A stretch of DNA of 16,172 bases from Pseudomonadota bacterium (GCA_023416335.1 JAEZHY010000265.1:1-16172), one strand, 5' to 3'; positions 7,925-15,525 are shown, numbered from the stretch's first letter. The notes: a model not told the origin generated them from the letters alone. A program made the numbers and translations.

Positions 7925-8122
7925 ATGAAGACGACCCTCAATATAGAAGATGAGTTGCTCGACAAGGCGGCAAAGCTGACAGGCATCAAGGAAAAGACTT
8001 CTCTGGTCAGGCTCGGCCTCGAAGCCCTCATTGCTCGGGAAAGCGGCAGAAGGCTCGCTAAACTGGGTGGAACCGAAAAGGAATTGCAGTCGATACCTCG
8101 CAGAAAGACGACGGAATCCTGA
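7925..8122 (+). CDS. vapB: VapB-type antitoxin
   Basis: A 65-aa antitoxin of the type II VapB family with an N-terminal DNA-binding segment (MKTTLNIEDELLDKAAKLTG) and the typical EKTSLVRLGLEALI helix. The tail after residue 40 (GRRLAKLGG...) is where such antitoxins wrap the toxin's active site. The start at 7925 has GGAGGG (7912-7917) seven bases upstream; the frame is open to 7856 but that would run through the operator. It lies one base before vapC. Expected to neutralise VapC and repress the operon. Confidence 0.9.
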   Translation: MKTTLNIEDELLDKAAKLTGIKEKTSLVRLGLEALIARESGRRLAKLGGTEKELQSIPRRKTTES

Positions 8123-8123
8123 A

Positions 8124-8495
8124 ATGGTCCTCGTCGACACTTCCGTGTGGGTGGCGCATTTGCGGGAGGGGAAGATCGGGCTCGAAATTCCGTTGAACGA
8201 GGGGTGCGTTCTCATTCACTCCTTTGTCATCGGAGAACTTGCCTGTGGGAACGTAAGGAACAGGACCGAAATATTGTCGCTTTTGCAATCCCTGCCGATG
8301 GCCGTTACCGCGGAACACGATGAAGTATTGCAGCTGATCGAAACCCGTAAACTCATGGGAAAAGGGCTGGGCTTTATAGACGCGCATTTTCTCGCCTCGG
8401 CGCTCCTGAGCGAGGTCCCGCTCCGGACTCTCGATCGCAGGCTGAACGAAGTCGCTTCGGAATTGGGCAAAAGTTATTTGCCCGCCTTCCCCTGA
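8124..8495 (+). CDS. vapC: VapC-type PIN-domain toxin (ribonuclease)
   Basis: A 123-aa PIN-domain endoribonuclease; family members cleave tRNA or rRNA and arrest growth when the antitoxin is lost. The acidic catalytic residues are all present: D5 in MVLVDTSVW, E38 in IGELACG, D86 in GFIDAH and D104 in RTLDRRL, so the toxin looks intact. The ATG at 8124 follows the vapB stop after a single base, implying translational coupling. The frame is open further upstream inside vapB, but homology starts at MVLVD. RNA target cannot be told from sequence. Confidence 0.92.
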   Translation: MVLVDTSVWVAHLREGKIGLEIPLNEGCVLIHSFVIGELACGNVRNRTEILSLLQSLPMAVTAEHDEVLQLIETRKLMGKGLGFIDAHFLASALLSEVPLRTLDRRLNEVASELGKSYLPAFP

Positions 8496-8514
8496 TTCGA
8501 TCATCTCATGGGTA

Positions 8515-8535
8515 CCCGGATTCTTTGTATCCGGG
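8515..8535. repeat. Hairpin downstream of vapBC (right copy)
   Basis: CCCGGAT and ATCCGGG pair perfectly over 7 bp around a 7-base loop (TCTTTGT), 19 bases after the vapC stop. The wider frame GGGTACCCGG...CCGGGCGC resembles the element at 7733-7759. No T-run follows. Confidence 0.5.
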
Positions 8536-9092
8536 CGCGTAGCGCAACGGGAGCGTATCTCGGAGGGCCACGGAGCGGGTGCCTGAAATCGCCCGGCCTT
8601 CCTCGGGACGGTTCCCAAGCCGGAGTTCATTAGCGTCAACTTAAGCGCCCGAAGATTTCCCCCCCAAGAGTTGTGGCGGCGGTTTCCTGATCGCGCCACC
8701 TGAACGCATTCGTTGGACGTGGTCGCCTGGCCATGCCGAGAGCACTTCGATTTATCTCCTTCAGTAAAAAGTCGAAGCATTATTAGCTTGCCCAATCCTG
8801 AATGGCGCTTCCCCGCGCCGCCTCCCTCGAGAGCATTCGGTCGGCAACCGACTGCCCGCGATCTCCGAAATCATGGACATTATCGTATTTTCGGGAATCC
8901 GCGCCCTCTGCACCTCCGGTCGAGCGTAAACCTCCTCGGGGTGTCCCTCCATGCAATGCAGGAAAATCTCTTTCAACTGGAATATCCGTATTCCATTTGT
9001 CCCATACTGGTATTCACGAAAGGAAAAGAGTACGCCTTACTTATTTTCCACCGGATGGGGGGATTCGCGCTGGAATTTCCGTTACGCCCCCG
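8536..9092. other. Gene-free stretch between vapC and glycosyltransferase
   Basis: About 550 bases without a supportable gene. Open frames exist on both strands but none has a convincing ribosome binding site plus recognisable protein. The first part (8533-8700) is GC-rich with several short complementary segments, for example GGGCG (8533-8537) with CGCCC near 8590, and GTGGCG/CGCCAC around 8674-8700, so a folded RNA or a decayed mobile element is possible. I recognise no tRNA, insertion sequence or protein remnant. Confidence 0.5.
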
Positions 9093-9905
9093 TTACTGCG
9101 GCTTTGGCCCTTTTCCCCGCCCCGCCCAGGGCCAGGACGCAATGTATGCGTGCAGGTCTTCCACATTGGAATAAAGCACCCTGTGATATTCGCGCATGTT
9201 ATTTGTATAGTGCTCGTGTTCCGGCCCGGTGTCTCCGCCGTTCCCATGCCCCAGGTGGTAGGCAAGACCTCCCGTATGCCGGATTCGATACCCGAGTTTG
9301 AGCAGGCGCATATGGAATTCCATTTCCTCATATCCCCACGACTTGAAATGCTCGTTCATCATTCCCGCATCCAGGAAGGACTGCGTGTTTAAAAGGCAGA
9401 TGAGCCCGAAAAATACATGCGAGTCATCCGAAGTCTCATGGCTTAGACCCGAGAGCATCCGGTCGTCCGGCACGGGCATGATGGCCGGCACGTCGTCCCG
9501 CGGGATCCACATTACGCGGTTTTCAAACGGCAGGCACATATCGCACCGGCCTTCCCGCAAAGCGGTAACGCCCTCGACATACTGCGCGGTCATCAGCAGA
9601 ACGTCCGCATCGCACACGGCGAGCAATGGTGTGTCTACCTCACTGCATGCCAGGTTGACGCTGCGGGTCCTCTGGAAATAGGAATTTGGGTTCCGGAAGA
9701 ACAAATGGCGAACCGAACGCCGCACGCTCGAAGGCAACAAAGCCGGCCTGAGCCTCCGGACGGTGTCGTACTCCGAAACAATGATCCTGGAGTTGAAGTT
9801 GGCAGTCAGGAACTGGGTTACGATCCGAAGGTTTCTGAGCCGCTCGGGCAGGTCGAACGAGAAGGGAATGATGAACGTAATATCAGACAGGTCATGCACT
9901 CTCAT
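9093..9905 (-). CDS. Glycosyltransferase, family-2-like (GT-A fold)
   Basis: Transfers a sugar from a nucleotide-sugar donor; acceptor unknown. The protein is 270 aa with an N-terminal beta-strand motif DITFIIPFSFD (8-18) and the metal-binding D99-A-D101 in LLAVCDADVLL, preceded by TRSVNLACSEVD. A C-terminal W190-G-Y-E-E194 motif resembles the galactosyltransferase C-terminal signature, where the acidic residue acts in catalysis. H217 and H220 follow. No membrane segment or signal is seen, so it probably works at the cytoplasmic face. ATG at 9905 has GGAG seven bases upstream. It stands alone, not inside a polysaccharide cluster, so its product cannot be guessed; LPS, flagellin or capsule decoration are all possible. 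Confidence 0.82.
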   Translation of the reverse strand: MRVHDLSDITFIIPFSFDLPERLRNLRIVTQFLTANFNSRIIVSEYDTVRRLRPALLPSSVRRSVRHLFFRNPNSYFQRTRSVNLACSEVDTPLLAVCDADVLLMTAQYVEGVTALREGRCDMCLPFENRVMWIPRDDVPAIMPVPDDRMLSGLSHETSDDSHVFFGLICLLNTQSFLDAGMMNEHFKSWGYEEMEFHMRLLKLGYRIRHTGGLAYHLGHGNGGDTGPEHEHYTNNMREYHRVLYSNVEDLHAYIASWPWAGRGKGPKPQ

Positions 9906-10926
9906 GGAGGCACTCCAGGAAATTCACATCCCGCTCACCGGATATCGGGAAAATTGGGATTGTCGCCTTCCGAAAAGGCTCGTAGCCTTACGGATTATAA
10001 GGGAAAAGATTCCCTGCACGCCTGGCGAAGCATCCGCCGTTTCCTCTGGAACAGCCGGACATCAACGCTTTCCTCGAATGGGCCTGTTGTGGGCATTCTC
10101 CTCCCTTTTGAAAACTAAGACGAATTTAAACACAGGGCTGAAAACTGCAAAGGTTCGGCACTAATGGAAGCGACCGAAAACCAGGCTTCCAGGGCGGATT
10201 GATTGAGAATTCAAAACCTTAAAAACTCTGGGGCCCGGCACAAAAGCACTGCCGGGACGACGGGATTGGGGGCTCAGTCAACCGTGAAGAAATATGTACC
10301 GCCTGCCGGGCCGTTTGCCGTACGGTGATACTAATCCCGCCATCACGCGGTCGCAAAGATACTTTATGATTCCAGGGCCTTACACCATCGAGCATGCCCG
10401 GATTTCATCAATTTTCAGAGTCTTTTCCCATTCTTACCGCAAAATCCCGCCATATCCCGACTGGATTCCGCCGTTATAGGGCAAAATCATACAGATTCGT
10501 CAACGATCCGGCATCCCGGACGCTGCAGTCCCTCCGGAACGGGACGGGAGTGTACTCGATTTTGACGCAGTTCCATTTTATTTGAATCAGTCGTTTGTTC
10601 TTTAACGGTACATGCTTACACCTCACCGGTTCCAGGCCCGTCCCCGCCGCAGACAGCCATCCGGCACGCACTTTGCTCTACCGGAAAGCATTCCATCACG
10701 CAGTCCCATACTGAATAGGCGGGCCCGCGGGTCCTAACCCCGGCCTCAGCCCCTCTGTTGGCACCTGCTTTCGGAAACGCATCGGTCCCAGCCGTGGCCG
10801 GATCGTGTGTTTCCTGAACTCGGACGACGCATATCCATGCGGGCGGGCAGCTTTGCAGCTGCCCCGCGTCCGAAGAGGGGGTGTCGGGGGAAGAGCGCCG
10901 GAAAACATCAGAATAAGGATCATTTG
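9906..10926. other. 1-kb region without a supported gene
   Basis: No open frame here looks like a protein I recognise. Visible structure: overlapping alternative hairpins at 9965-9989 upstream of the glycosyltransferase; a very short minus-strand frame at 9995-10096 after a purine-rich AGGGAGGAG; a hairpin CCCGGCA/TGCCGGG at 10234-10256; and a hairpin GGGCAGC/GCTGCCC at 10845-10864 about 60 bases before the endopeptidase gene. It may hold promoters of both flanking divergent genes. Mobile-element remnants were looked for and not seen. Confidence 0.5.
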
Positions 10927-11988
10927 ATGAAAGAATGCTGGTCTTTACTACGGCATAAGGCAGTAGATTTATCCCTGGTTGCGTTGTTTACCCTGTCACC
11001 GCTCGTTTTCTGCAATTCCCTTTGCGCTTTGACGATCTCTTCAGGAGAGCCGTTTGGAGGAAGACTCATAAACGGCGTCCAATTTCCGTCTCAGCTTCCC
11101 GGCTACGAACTGGGCAAAAAAGATTTCTGCTATACCACCCCGGAAGTGGTAGGGGCGCTTCTCGAAGCACTTGAAAAGTTTTCCGACAAATATCCCGAAA
11201 CATGCGACGTCTTTTTCGGGGATTTCTCCCGAAACGGCGGGGGAAGGCTCAAAGGCCACGAATCCCACCAGAACGGACGAGACGTCGACATGGGACTCTT
11301 TGCGAAAAGAAATGTCGCCTTGCACGGCTTCGTTCCCATGAATTCGGACATACTCGACGTCCAAAAGACATGGGACATGATTCAGCTTCTGCTGAGCACG
11401 CAGCGCATTCAGCACATTTTCCTGGACAGGAAGATCCAGGTCAAGCTCTACACTTATGCATTAAAAGAGGGAGTGGACCGGGACTATCTGGCAAGACTTT
11501 TCGGAGATGCCGGAGCGGGTGGAAGCAGAGACTCGGTAATCCAGCACGAACCCGGGCATCGCAACCACATGCATCTGCGCTTTTATTCGCCGTGGTCCAC
11601 CCTTGCCGGGCAGATTTCGGGAAAGGACTCCGAAAGGCTGGAAATGATCGAATCGGCGCAGCAGTCCTATCTGCCCCAGCGCATCAACTATTTTGCCCAG
11701 GGCAATGAAAAAGACCTGGACTCCCTTGCCGCCGGCTTCGGAGTCAGTTCCAAAGAACTGTGCAAATGGAACAGACTGTCCTCCGACCGGCCTCCCGTGC
11801 CGGGTGAGTGCTTCGTCTTTTACAAGCGCGCTTTCGAAGTGGAAACCGTGGGACTTGCAAATTCTCTTCAGCCCCGAAATACATTGGGAGCAGCTCCACA
11901 GACGATGGCACCGCTGCCTTTTTCTTCTCTGTCGGACAGGCCTCAAAGAGTGAAATATCCTGGTTCCGGCGGACCTGGAGCCGGTTGA
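10927..11988 (+). CDS. mepA: Penicillin-insensitive murein endopeptidase (MepA type) with LysM domain
   Basis: Zinc peptidase of the LAS/M74 family that cuts peptide cross-links in peptidoglycan. The start at 10927 has AAGGA seven bases upstream and gives 353 aa with an N-terminal hydrophobic signal (about 14-34), so the enzyme is exported to the periplasm. Zinc ligand motifs: H114 and D121 in SHQNGRDVDM, and H214-M-H216 in NHMHLRF, with H207 and H211 just before. A degenerate LysM domain (about 255-300: DLDSLAAGFGVSSKELCKWN...PG) follows and should bind glycan chains. E. coli MepA (274 aa) has no such domain. The last 50 residues are low-complexity, Pro/Ser/Gly-rich. No operon partner; the next gene is convergent. 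Confidence 0.88.
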   Translation: MKECWSLLRHKAVDLSLVALFTLSPLVFCNSLCALTISSGEPFGGRLINGVQFPSQLPGYELGKKDFCYTTPEVVGALLEALEKFSDKYPETCDVFFGDFSRNGGGRLKGHESHQNGRDVDMGLFAKRNVALHGFVPMNSDILDVQKTWDMIQLLLSTQRIQHIFLDRKIQVKLYTYALKEGVDRDYLARLFGDAGAGGSRDSVIQHEPGHRNHMHLRFYSPWSTLAGQISGKDSERLEMIESAQQSYLPQRINYFAQGNEKDLDSLAAGFGVSSKELCKWNRLSSDRPPVPGECFVFYKRAFEVETVGLANSLQPRNTLGAAPQTMAPLPFSSLSDRPQRVKYPGSGGPGAG

Positions 11989-12151
11989 TTCCATCGGATA
12001 AGACGGAGTCGGTTCTTTTACGCGCCTGAATCGGCTTCGGCAAAGGGCATGAGTCAAATTCGGATCAATAAACTTTATCATTGGCGGAGTAGTCCTTAAT
12101 TGGGGACCAAAATCGGATGATGACTCCGGGAGTGAAGGGACTCAATGCAGC

Positions 12152-12613
12152 TCAAAGCGTAATGAGCCGGACATCGATCCGACCGTCCCTGACCGACACT
12201 TTGGCCACGCTGATCGGAAGTCTGAAACGCTTCGGTCCGGCGCTGCCGGGGTTGAGATAAATAACCTCGAACTTTTCTTCGATACGGCTTTGGTGCGAGT
12301 GTCCGCTCACAACTATGCGAAACCCCTCCGAGACCGGGTCGATTTCGAGTTCTCCGAGGTTGTGAATGACGTAGACCCGAATCCGCTCGACGGCAACGAT
12401 CAGGGTCGCGGGTAGTTGAGCGGCCCAGGAAGCAGTATCGACGTTGCCGCGGACTGCAAAGACCGGAGCGATCGCCCGCAGCTCATCGAGGACCTCGGGC
12501 TTTCCGACATCACCCGCGTGGATGATCAGGTCCGACCCTCTGAGAGCGTCCAGTGCTTCCGGGCGCATCAGGCCATGGGTATCCGAAATTACGCCGACGA
12601 TTTTACCGCTCAC
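12152..12613 (-). CDS. YfcE/MJ0936-family metallophosphodiesterase
   Basis: Calcineurin-like phosphoesterase of the small YfcE/MJ0936 group, which hydrolyses phosphodiester model substrates with two metal ions; the physiological substrate is generally unknown. The protein is 153 aa with the full metal-binding set: D11 and H13 (SDTHG), D35 (HAGDVG), N57 (RGNVD), H84, and H105 and H107 (SGHSH), plus NPGS at 121-124. Start is GTG at 12613 with GGAAGG seven bases upstream. No signal peptide, so cytoplasmic. It is separated from the upstream khpA pair by a probable terminator at 12784, so likely has its own promoter. Such genes often lie near rph/rdgB, which are not seen here. Confidence 0.9.
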   Translation of the reverse strand: MSGKIVGVISDTHGLMRPEALDALRGSDLIIHAGDVGKPEVLDELRAIAPVFAVRGNVDTASWAAQLPATLIVAVERIRVYVIHNLGELEIDPVSEGFRIVVSGHSHQSRIEEKFEVIYLNPGSAGPKRFRLPISVAKVSVRDGRIDVRLITL

Positions 12614-12783
12614 AGAAACACCTTCCGAGCCCCGAAATATAAAAATAGAATAGCCCGCCCCCGGCCTTCCGGGGAAAATGGCGAAGGTCGCGCCGAATAT
12701 TCGTTGTTTTCCTGGTAAAGATAAGACTTACAGAAAAAGGGTGAGAGATGCTTCGGTGGAGAGTGCCGGGAATGTATAAAGGA

Positions 12784-12814
12784 GAAAAGGCGACAATGTT
12801 ACGGGCCGCCTTTC
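12784..12814 (-). terminator. Probable terminator after the khpA pair
   Basis: On the minus strand AAAGGCG (12807-12813) pairs with CGCCTTT (12786-12792), a 7-bp stem with a 14-base loop followed by TTTTCTCC. The T-run is short, so strength is uncertain. It is well placed, about 50 bases after the small cysteine protein. Confidence 0.45.
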
Positions 12815-12861
12815 CTTCCCCTTTTGTGGTTTTCGTTTATTTCGCGGTAATAGAGTCTCTT

Positions 12862-13149
12862 TTACCCGTCCTTGTCGGAGTCCGAAGCGGCCAGCTTCCG
12901 GTCGGACCATCTTTTGAAAAAACCGCTCACTTTCGATGCGGATGTCTGTTCGACCAGCCGGATTTTCCCCCGCCGGTGCATTACGAGCTGGAGGCACGCC
13001 CTGAGGTCGGGACAGGGCAGGCATGCGGCCTGAGGTTGATTTATGCCGTTTTCATCCTGCGGGCACACCTTTCCCCCGTCTCCGAAGCATTCGGGATAGC
13101 CGGCAAAAGCGTTTTCTGACGGTGCCTCGAAATCTTTCGAGTCGTTCAT
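12862..13149 (-). CDS. Small five-cysteine protein, unknown function
   Basis: A 95-aa soluble protein without signal peptide. Five cysteines at 21, 29, 43, 46 and 52 are spaced C-x7-C-x13-C-x2-C-x5-C, with the compact core CLPCPDLRAC; this suggests metal binding (zinc or iron-sulphur) but no known family is recognised by me. The cysteine region is followed by a basic segment (H58-R-R-G, FFKRWSDRK), then a charged tail. It begins 20 bases after the khpA stop on the same strand and is probably co-transcribed with it. The ribosome binding site is weak (CCGGAA). Cysteine clustering and close spacing argue it is real; a shadow frame cannot be fully excluded. Confidence 0.6.
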   Translation of the reverse strand: MNDSKDFEAPSENAFAGYPECFGDGGKVCPQDENGINQPQAACLPCPDLRACLQLVMHRRGKIRLVEQTSASKVSGFFKRWSDRKLAASDSDKDG

Positions 13150-13169
13150 GGTACAGGTTCCGGAGCGCC

Positions 13170-13415
13170 TTACTCCAGAATTTCGAGTACGGCGCGCTTT
13201 TTCAGTTTAGTTGCAGCTGCATTCACAATTGTCCGAATGGCATGTGCGTTGCGGCCCTCTTTTCCGATTATTTTCCCGAGATCGTCTTTCGCAGCCCGGA
13301 GTTCAATAACGGAGATCTGGTGCCCCGTAATTTCCTTTACTATCACCTGTTCAGGGTATTCAGCAAGACTTCGGGCAATAAACTCAACCAGTTCCTTAAT
13401 TTGAATGTCATCCAT
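13170..13415 (-). CDS. khpA: RNA-binding KH-domain protein KhpA
   Basis: Single type II KH-domain protein of 81 aa; homologues bind RNA (often with KhpB/Jag) and influence ribosome function, sRNA regulation or cell elongation. The GxxG loop is G51-K-E-G54 in IIGKEGRNA, followed by the typical [16 protein letters not shown] helix. The start ATG at 13415 is chosen because homology begins at [12 protein letters not shown]; a TTG further up at 13481 adds an unrelated 22 residues. GAGG lies five bases before the ATG. In many bacteria this gene sits between rpsP and rimM; here neither neighbour is present and it is paired with the five-cysteine protein instead. Confidence 0.92.
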   Translation of the reverse strand: MDDIQIKELVEFIARSLAEYPEQVIVKEITGHQISVIELRAAKDDLGKIIGKEGRNAHAIRTIVNAAATKLKKRAVLEILE

Positions 13416-13545
13416 AAAGGCCTCGACTCTCCTTTGGGGCGTTAACCGAAGATCCGGGATCAACCGGGAATTTCCGAGCAATCTGCTCCCGCATGACGGA
13501 ACACATTCTGGGCGCGATAAAAATCACAGAAGCAATTCGACGGGG

Positions 13546-13566
13546 TGAACGGGGAACGGGGAGCTT
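13546..13566 (+). repeat. Degenerate heptanucleotide repeat, copy B
   Basis: Units TGAACGG, GGAACGG and GGAGCTT lie in the intergenic space upstream of khpA and of the RACo-like gene. Less regular than copies A, C and D, but of the same unit family. Confidence 0.45.
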
Positions 13567-13600
13567 GAACCCGGAAACGTGGCAAGAAGTTCCTGATTGA

Positions 13601-13629
13601 TTGTGAAATTATGAAAAATCAGTTATGGT
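13601..13629 (+). promoter_or_regulatory. Candidate sigma-70 promoter
   Basis: TTGTGA (13601-13606) and TATGGT (13624-13629) with 17-base spacing, in an AT-richer patch. It would drive the small frame at 13668 and the RACo-like/ftsB-like operon. Each box matches the consensus at four of six positions, so support is moderate. Confidence 0.35.
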
Positions 13630-13667
13630 GTCAACTGCTTTTTCGAGTGTAAATAGGAAGTTACATA

Positions 13668-13910
13668 ATGAAATCCGTCACAATCCCGCCTGAATTGCGC
13701 ATCCGCAATACTGCGGTAATTTTTGAAATAACTCTTTTCCAACCGGAAGGAAAGAATTGTTATCCATTTAAGTTTTCGGAATATATTGATAAAATTGCAG
13801 GATCTCCCGGTCTTTTCCATCAGGGCCGGGAAATGAGATGCCCGGAATCGAAATTCCGTCCGCTTCCTCCATCAACAATGAAACCGATCTTCGGCGAAAC
13901 ATCTTTTTGA
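13668..13910 (+). CDS. Possible small hypothetical protein
   Basis: An 80-aa open frame starting ATG with AGGAAG seven bases upstream and ending 19 bases before the RACo-like gene. I do not recognise the protein. It has two cysteines but no ferredoxin CxxxxCxxC pattern, no signal peptide and no membrane segment. The good ribosome binding site and the promoter candidate at 13601 favour it; the amino-acid make-up (low in Ala/Leu-rich helices, proline-rich end) does not look strongly protein-like. It may simply be leader sequence of the operon. Confidence 0.25.
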   Translation: MKSVTIPPELRIRNTAVIFEITLFQPEGKNCYPFKFSEYIDKIAGSPGLFHQGREMRCPESKFRPLPPSTMKPIFGETSF

Positions 13911-13929
13911 AGGCGGACAGGTGAATCCA

Positions 13930-15525
13930 ATGTCCAAACCCGAACTCGACACCTGCCACCCGAACCGGGCTCTTGTCCAGTCCGTTGCGCTCGAACTTCC
14001 AAAGCCCAGCCTGGACGACAATTCGGCAGACCTGGACAGGCTCTTGAAGGGGCTTGCCGGCTCCGGTTTCAAAACTGTGAGTGTAAAGCCCGCAACCATC
14101 GGCCGGTTTGTACGGAAAATCCGGGACTTCGATTTTCGTCTGAGAGCGGTCCTGGGCTATACGCAGCACAACTGGGACCTTCTGGACCTTCTCCCTGAAA
14201 GTCCCGCTTCTCCCCTGCTCGCATTTGCAATCGACCTGGGGACCTCAAGCCTCGCTTTCCGGTTGCTGGACCTCGCAACAGGAAACACGATCGGCGAAGC
14301 GTCCGTGCCGAATCCCCAAATTTCCGCCGGGGAAGACATCCTGACCCGGATACTCCTTGCCAGCACACCCGACGGGCTCGAAAAACTTCGCAGCATGGTC
14401 CTGAATGCATGTGCCCATGCGATGCAAAGCGCACTCGATGCGGCCGGCTTTTCCCCTGAAAACGTCTACGCCGTGGCATGCGCGGGCAATACCGCCATGA
14501 CCCATTTTTTCTGGGGAGTCGATCCGTCGGGAATCTGCCGCGAACCTTACATCCCTTCGGCAAACACCTTCCCCTTGTGTCGAACCGAAGAAGTCGGGCT
14601 GGACATTTTCCCGAACGCGATTCTTTATACTTTCCCGAATGTGGGATCTTACGTCGGAGGCGACATCGTAGCGGGGATCCTTGCAGCGGGCCTTCACAGG
14701 AAAACCCGGCCGGGAATGCTCGTCGATGTGGGAACGAATGCCGAAGTGGTACTCGGCAGTTCCGAATGGCTCCTTGCATGCGCGGGTGCTGCCGGCCCGG
14801 CCCTGGAAGGAGGAGTTTTCGAGCGGGGGATGCAGGCATGTGCCGGTGCGATCGACCGGGTGAGAATTGACCCCAAAACGCTCGAGCCTGCCTGGACAGT
14901 TATCGGAGGCGCAAAGCCCAAAGGGGTTTGCGGGTCCGGGTTGATCGATCTTGTCGCGGAAATGTTTGCATCGGGTATCCTGACGGTTCAGGGCAGGTTC
15001 AACCGCACGAAAAAATCTCCGAGATTCAGGCAGACGCCGGACGGCATCGCATACGCCCTTGCGTTTGCATCGGAAAGCGCCGACGGCCGCGAGATCCTCG
15101 TTTCCGAACTGGACATCGGAGTTTTTTTGAAGTCAAAAGCCGCGATGTACACTATACTGTCCGTGATCACGGCAAAGGTGGGGCTGAAGTTCGAGGATAT
15201 CGACAGGATCTTTATCGCCGGAAACTTCGGCAACCGCATCGACCCCGAGATGGCTGTACGGATCGGCATGATCCCGGATTTGCCGCCGATTGCTTTCCGC
15301 GCAATCGGCAATTCCAGCCTGCTCGGATCCAGCATGCTCCTCCTTGACCGCACCCTGCTCGAAGAAGCCGACGAGGTCAGAAGGAAGATTACCTATATAG
15401 AACTCAACGTTAACATGGAACTCATGAACGAATTCAGGGGCGCTCTTTTCCTGCCGCACACAAACAGGCGGCTTTTCCCGTCCGTTCGGATTCAGGATGT
15501 CCGAAAGCGTCCGGCCGGAGTTTGA
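13930..15525 (+). CDS. RACo-like ASKHA ATPase lacking the ferredoxin domain
   Basis: Homologue of RACo-type activators (DUF4445/ASKHA), which use ATP to reductively reactivate corrinoid iron-sulphur or methyltransferase proteins. Residues 1-95 resemble the linker domain of the family, and the ASKHA ATPase follows: phosphate-1 loop A100-I-D-L-G-T-S-S107, phosphate-2 loop D266-V-G-T-N270, the CAGAAGPALEGG segment, CGSGLIDLV, and IAGNFGNRIDP from residue 429 (adenosine region). Length 531 aa. The usual N-terminal [2Fe-2S] domain (about 90 residues with CxxxxCxxC) is absent, and I found no remnant of it upstream. I prefer ATG at 13930, six bases after AGGTGA (13919-13924); a GTG at 13921 is an in-frame alternative. 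The ftsB-like gene starts one base after its stop. Confidence 0.85.
   Translation: MSKPELDTCHPNRALVQSVALELPKPSLDDNSADLDRLLKGLAGSGFKTVSVKPATIGRFVRKIRDFDFRLRAVLGYTQHNWDLLDLLPESPASPLLAFAIDLGTSSLAFRLLDLATGNTIGEASVPNPQISAGEDILTRILLASTPDGLEKLRSMVLNACAHAMQSALDAAGFSPENVYAVACAGNTAMTHFFWGVDPSGICREPYIPSANTFPLCRTEEVGLDIFPNAILYTFPNVGSYVGGDIVAGILAAGLHRKTRPGMLVDVGTNAEVVLGSSEWLLACAGAAGPALEGGVFERGMQACAGAIDRVRIDPKTLEPAWTVIGGAKPKGVCGSGLIDLVAEMFASGILTVQGRFNRTKKSPRFRQTPDGIAYALAFASESADGREILVSELDIGVFLKSKAAMYTILSVITAKVGLKFEDIDRIFIAGNFGNRIDPEMAVRIGMIPDLPPIAFRAIGNSSLLGSSMLLLDRTLLEEADEVRRKITYIELNVNMELMNEFRGALFLPHTNRRLFPSVRIQDVRKRPAGV

Noticed and set aside
8533..8600. tRNA-like string (GCGCGTAGCGCAACGGGAGCG) after vapC
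   Set aside because: The D-arm-like look is not followed by an anticodon stem or a GGTTCRANNCC T-loop, and acceptor ends do not pair.
8761..8976. 71-aa minus-strand open frame in the spacer
   Set aside because: TTG start, no ribosome binding site, no recognisable domain; treated as chance.
10474..10671. 65-aa minus-strand frame containing TGLEPVR, reminiscent of antisense-tRNA pseudo-proteins
   Set aside because: The underlying DNA does not contain a tRNA T-arm or any clover-leaf, and the frame has no ribosome binding site.
13668..13920. Remnant of the missing ferredoxin domain of the RACo-like protein
   Set aside because: All three forward frames were read; none shows the CxxxxCxxC motif or the glycine-rich loop. 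The only hint (a PEGK tetrapeptide in the 13668 frame) is too short.
13482..13920. Cobalamin riboswitch before the corrinoid-activator homologue
   Set aside because: No B12-box-like sequence (GCCACTG) or matching multi-helix layout was found.
14069..14839. 256-aa minus-strand frame inside the RACo-like gene
   Set aside because: Arg/Pro/Cys-rich composition typical of an antisense shadow; the plus strand has clear family motifs.
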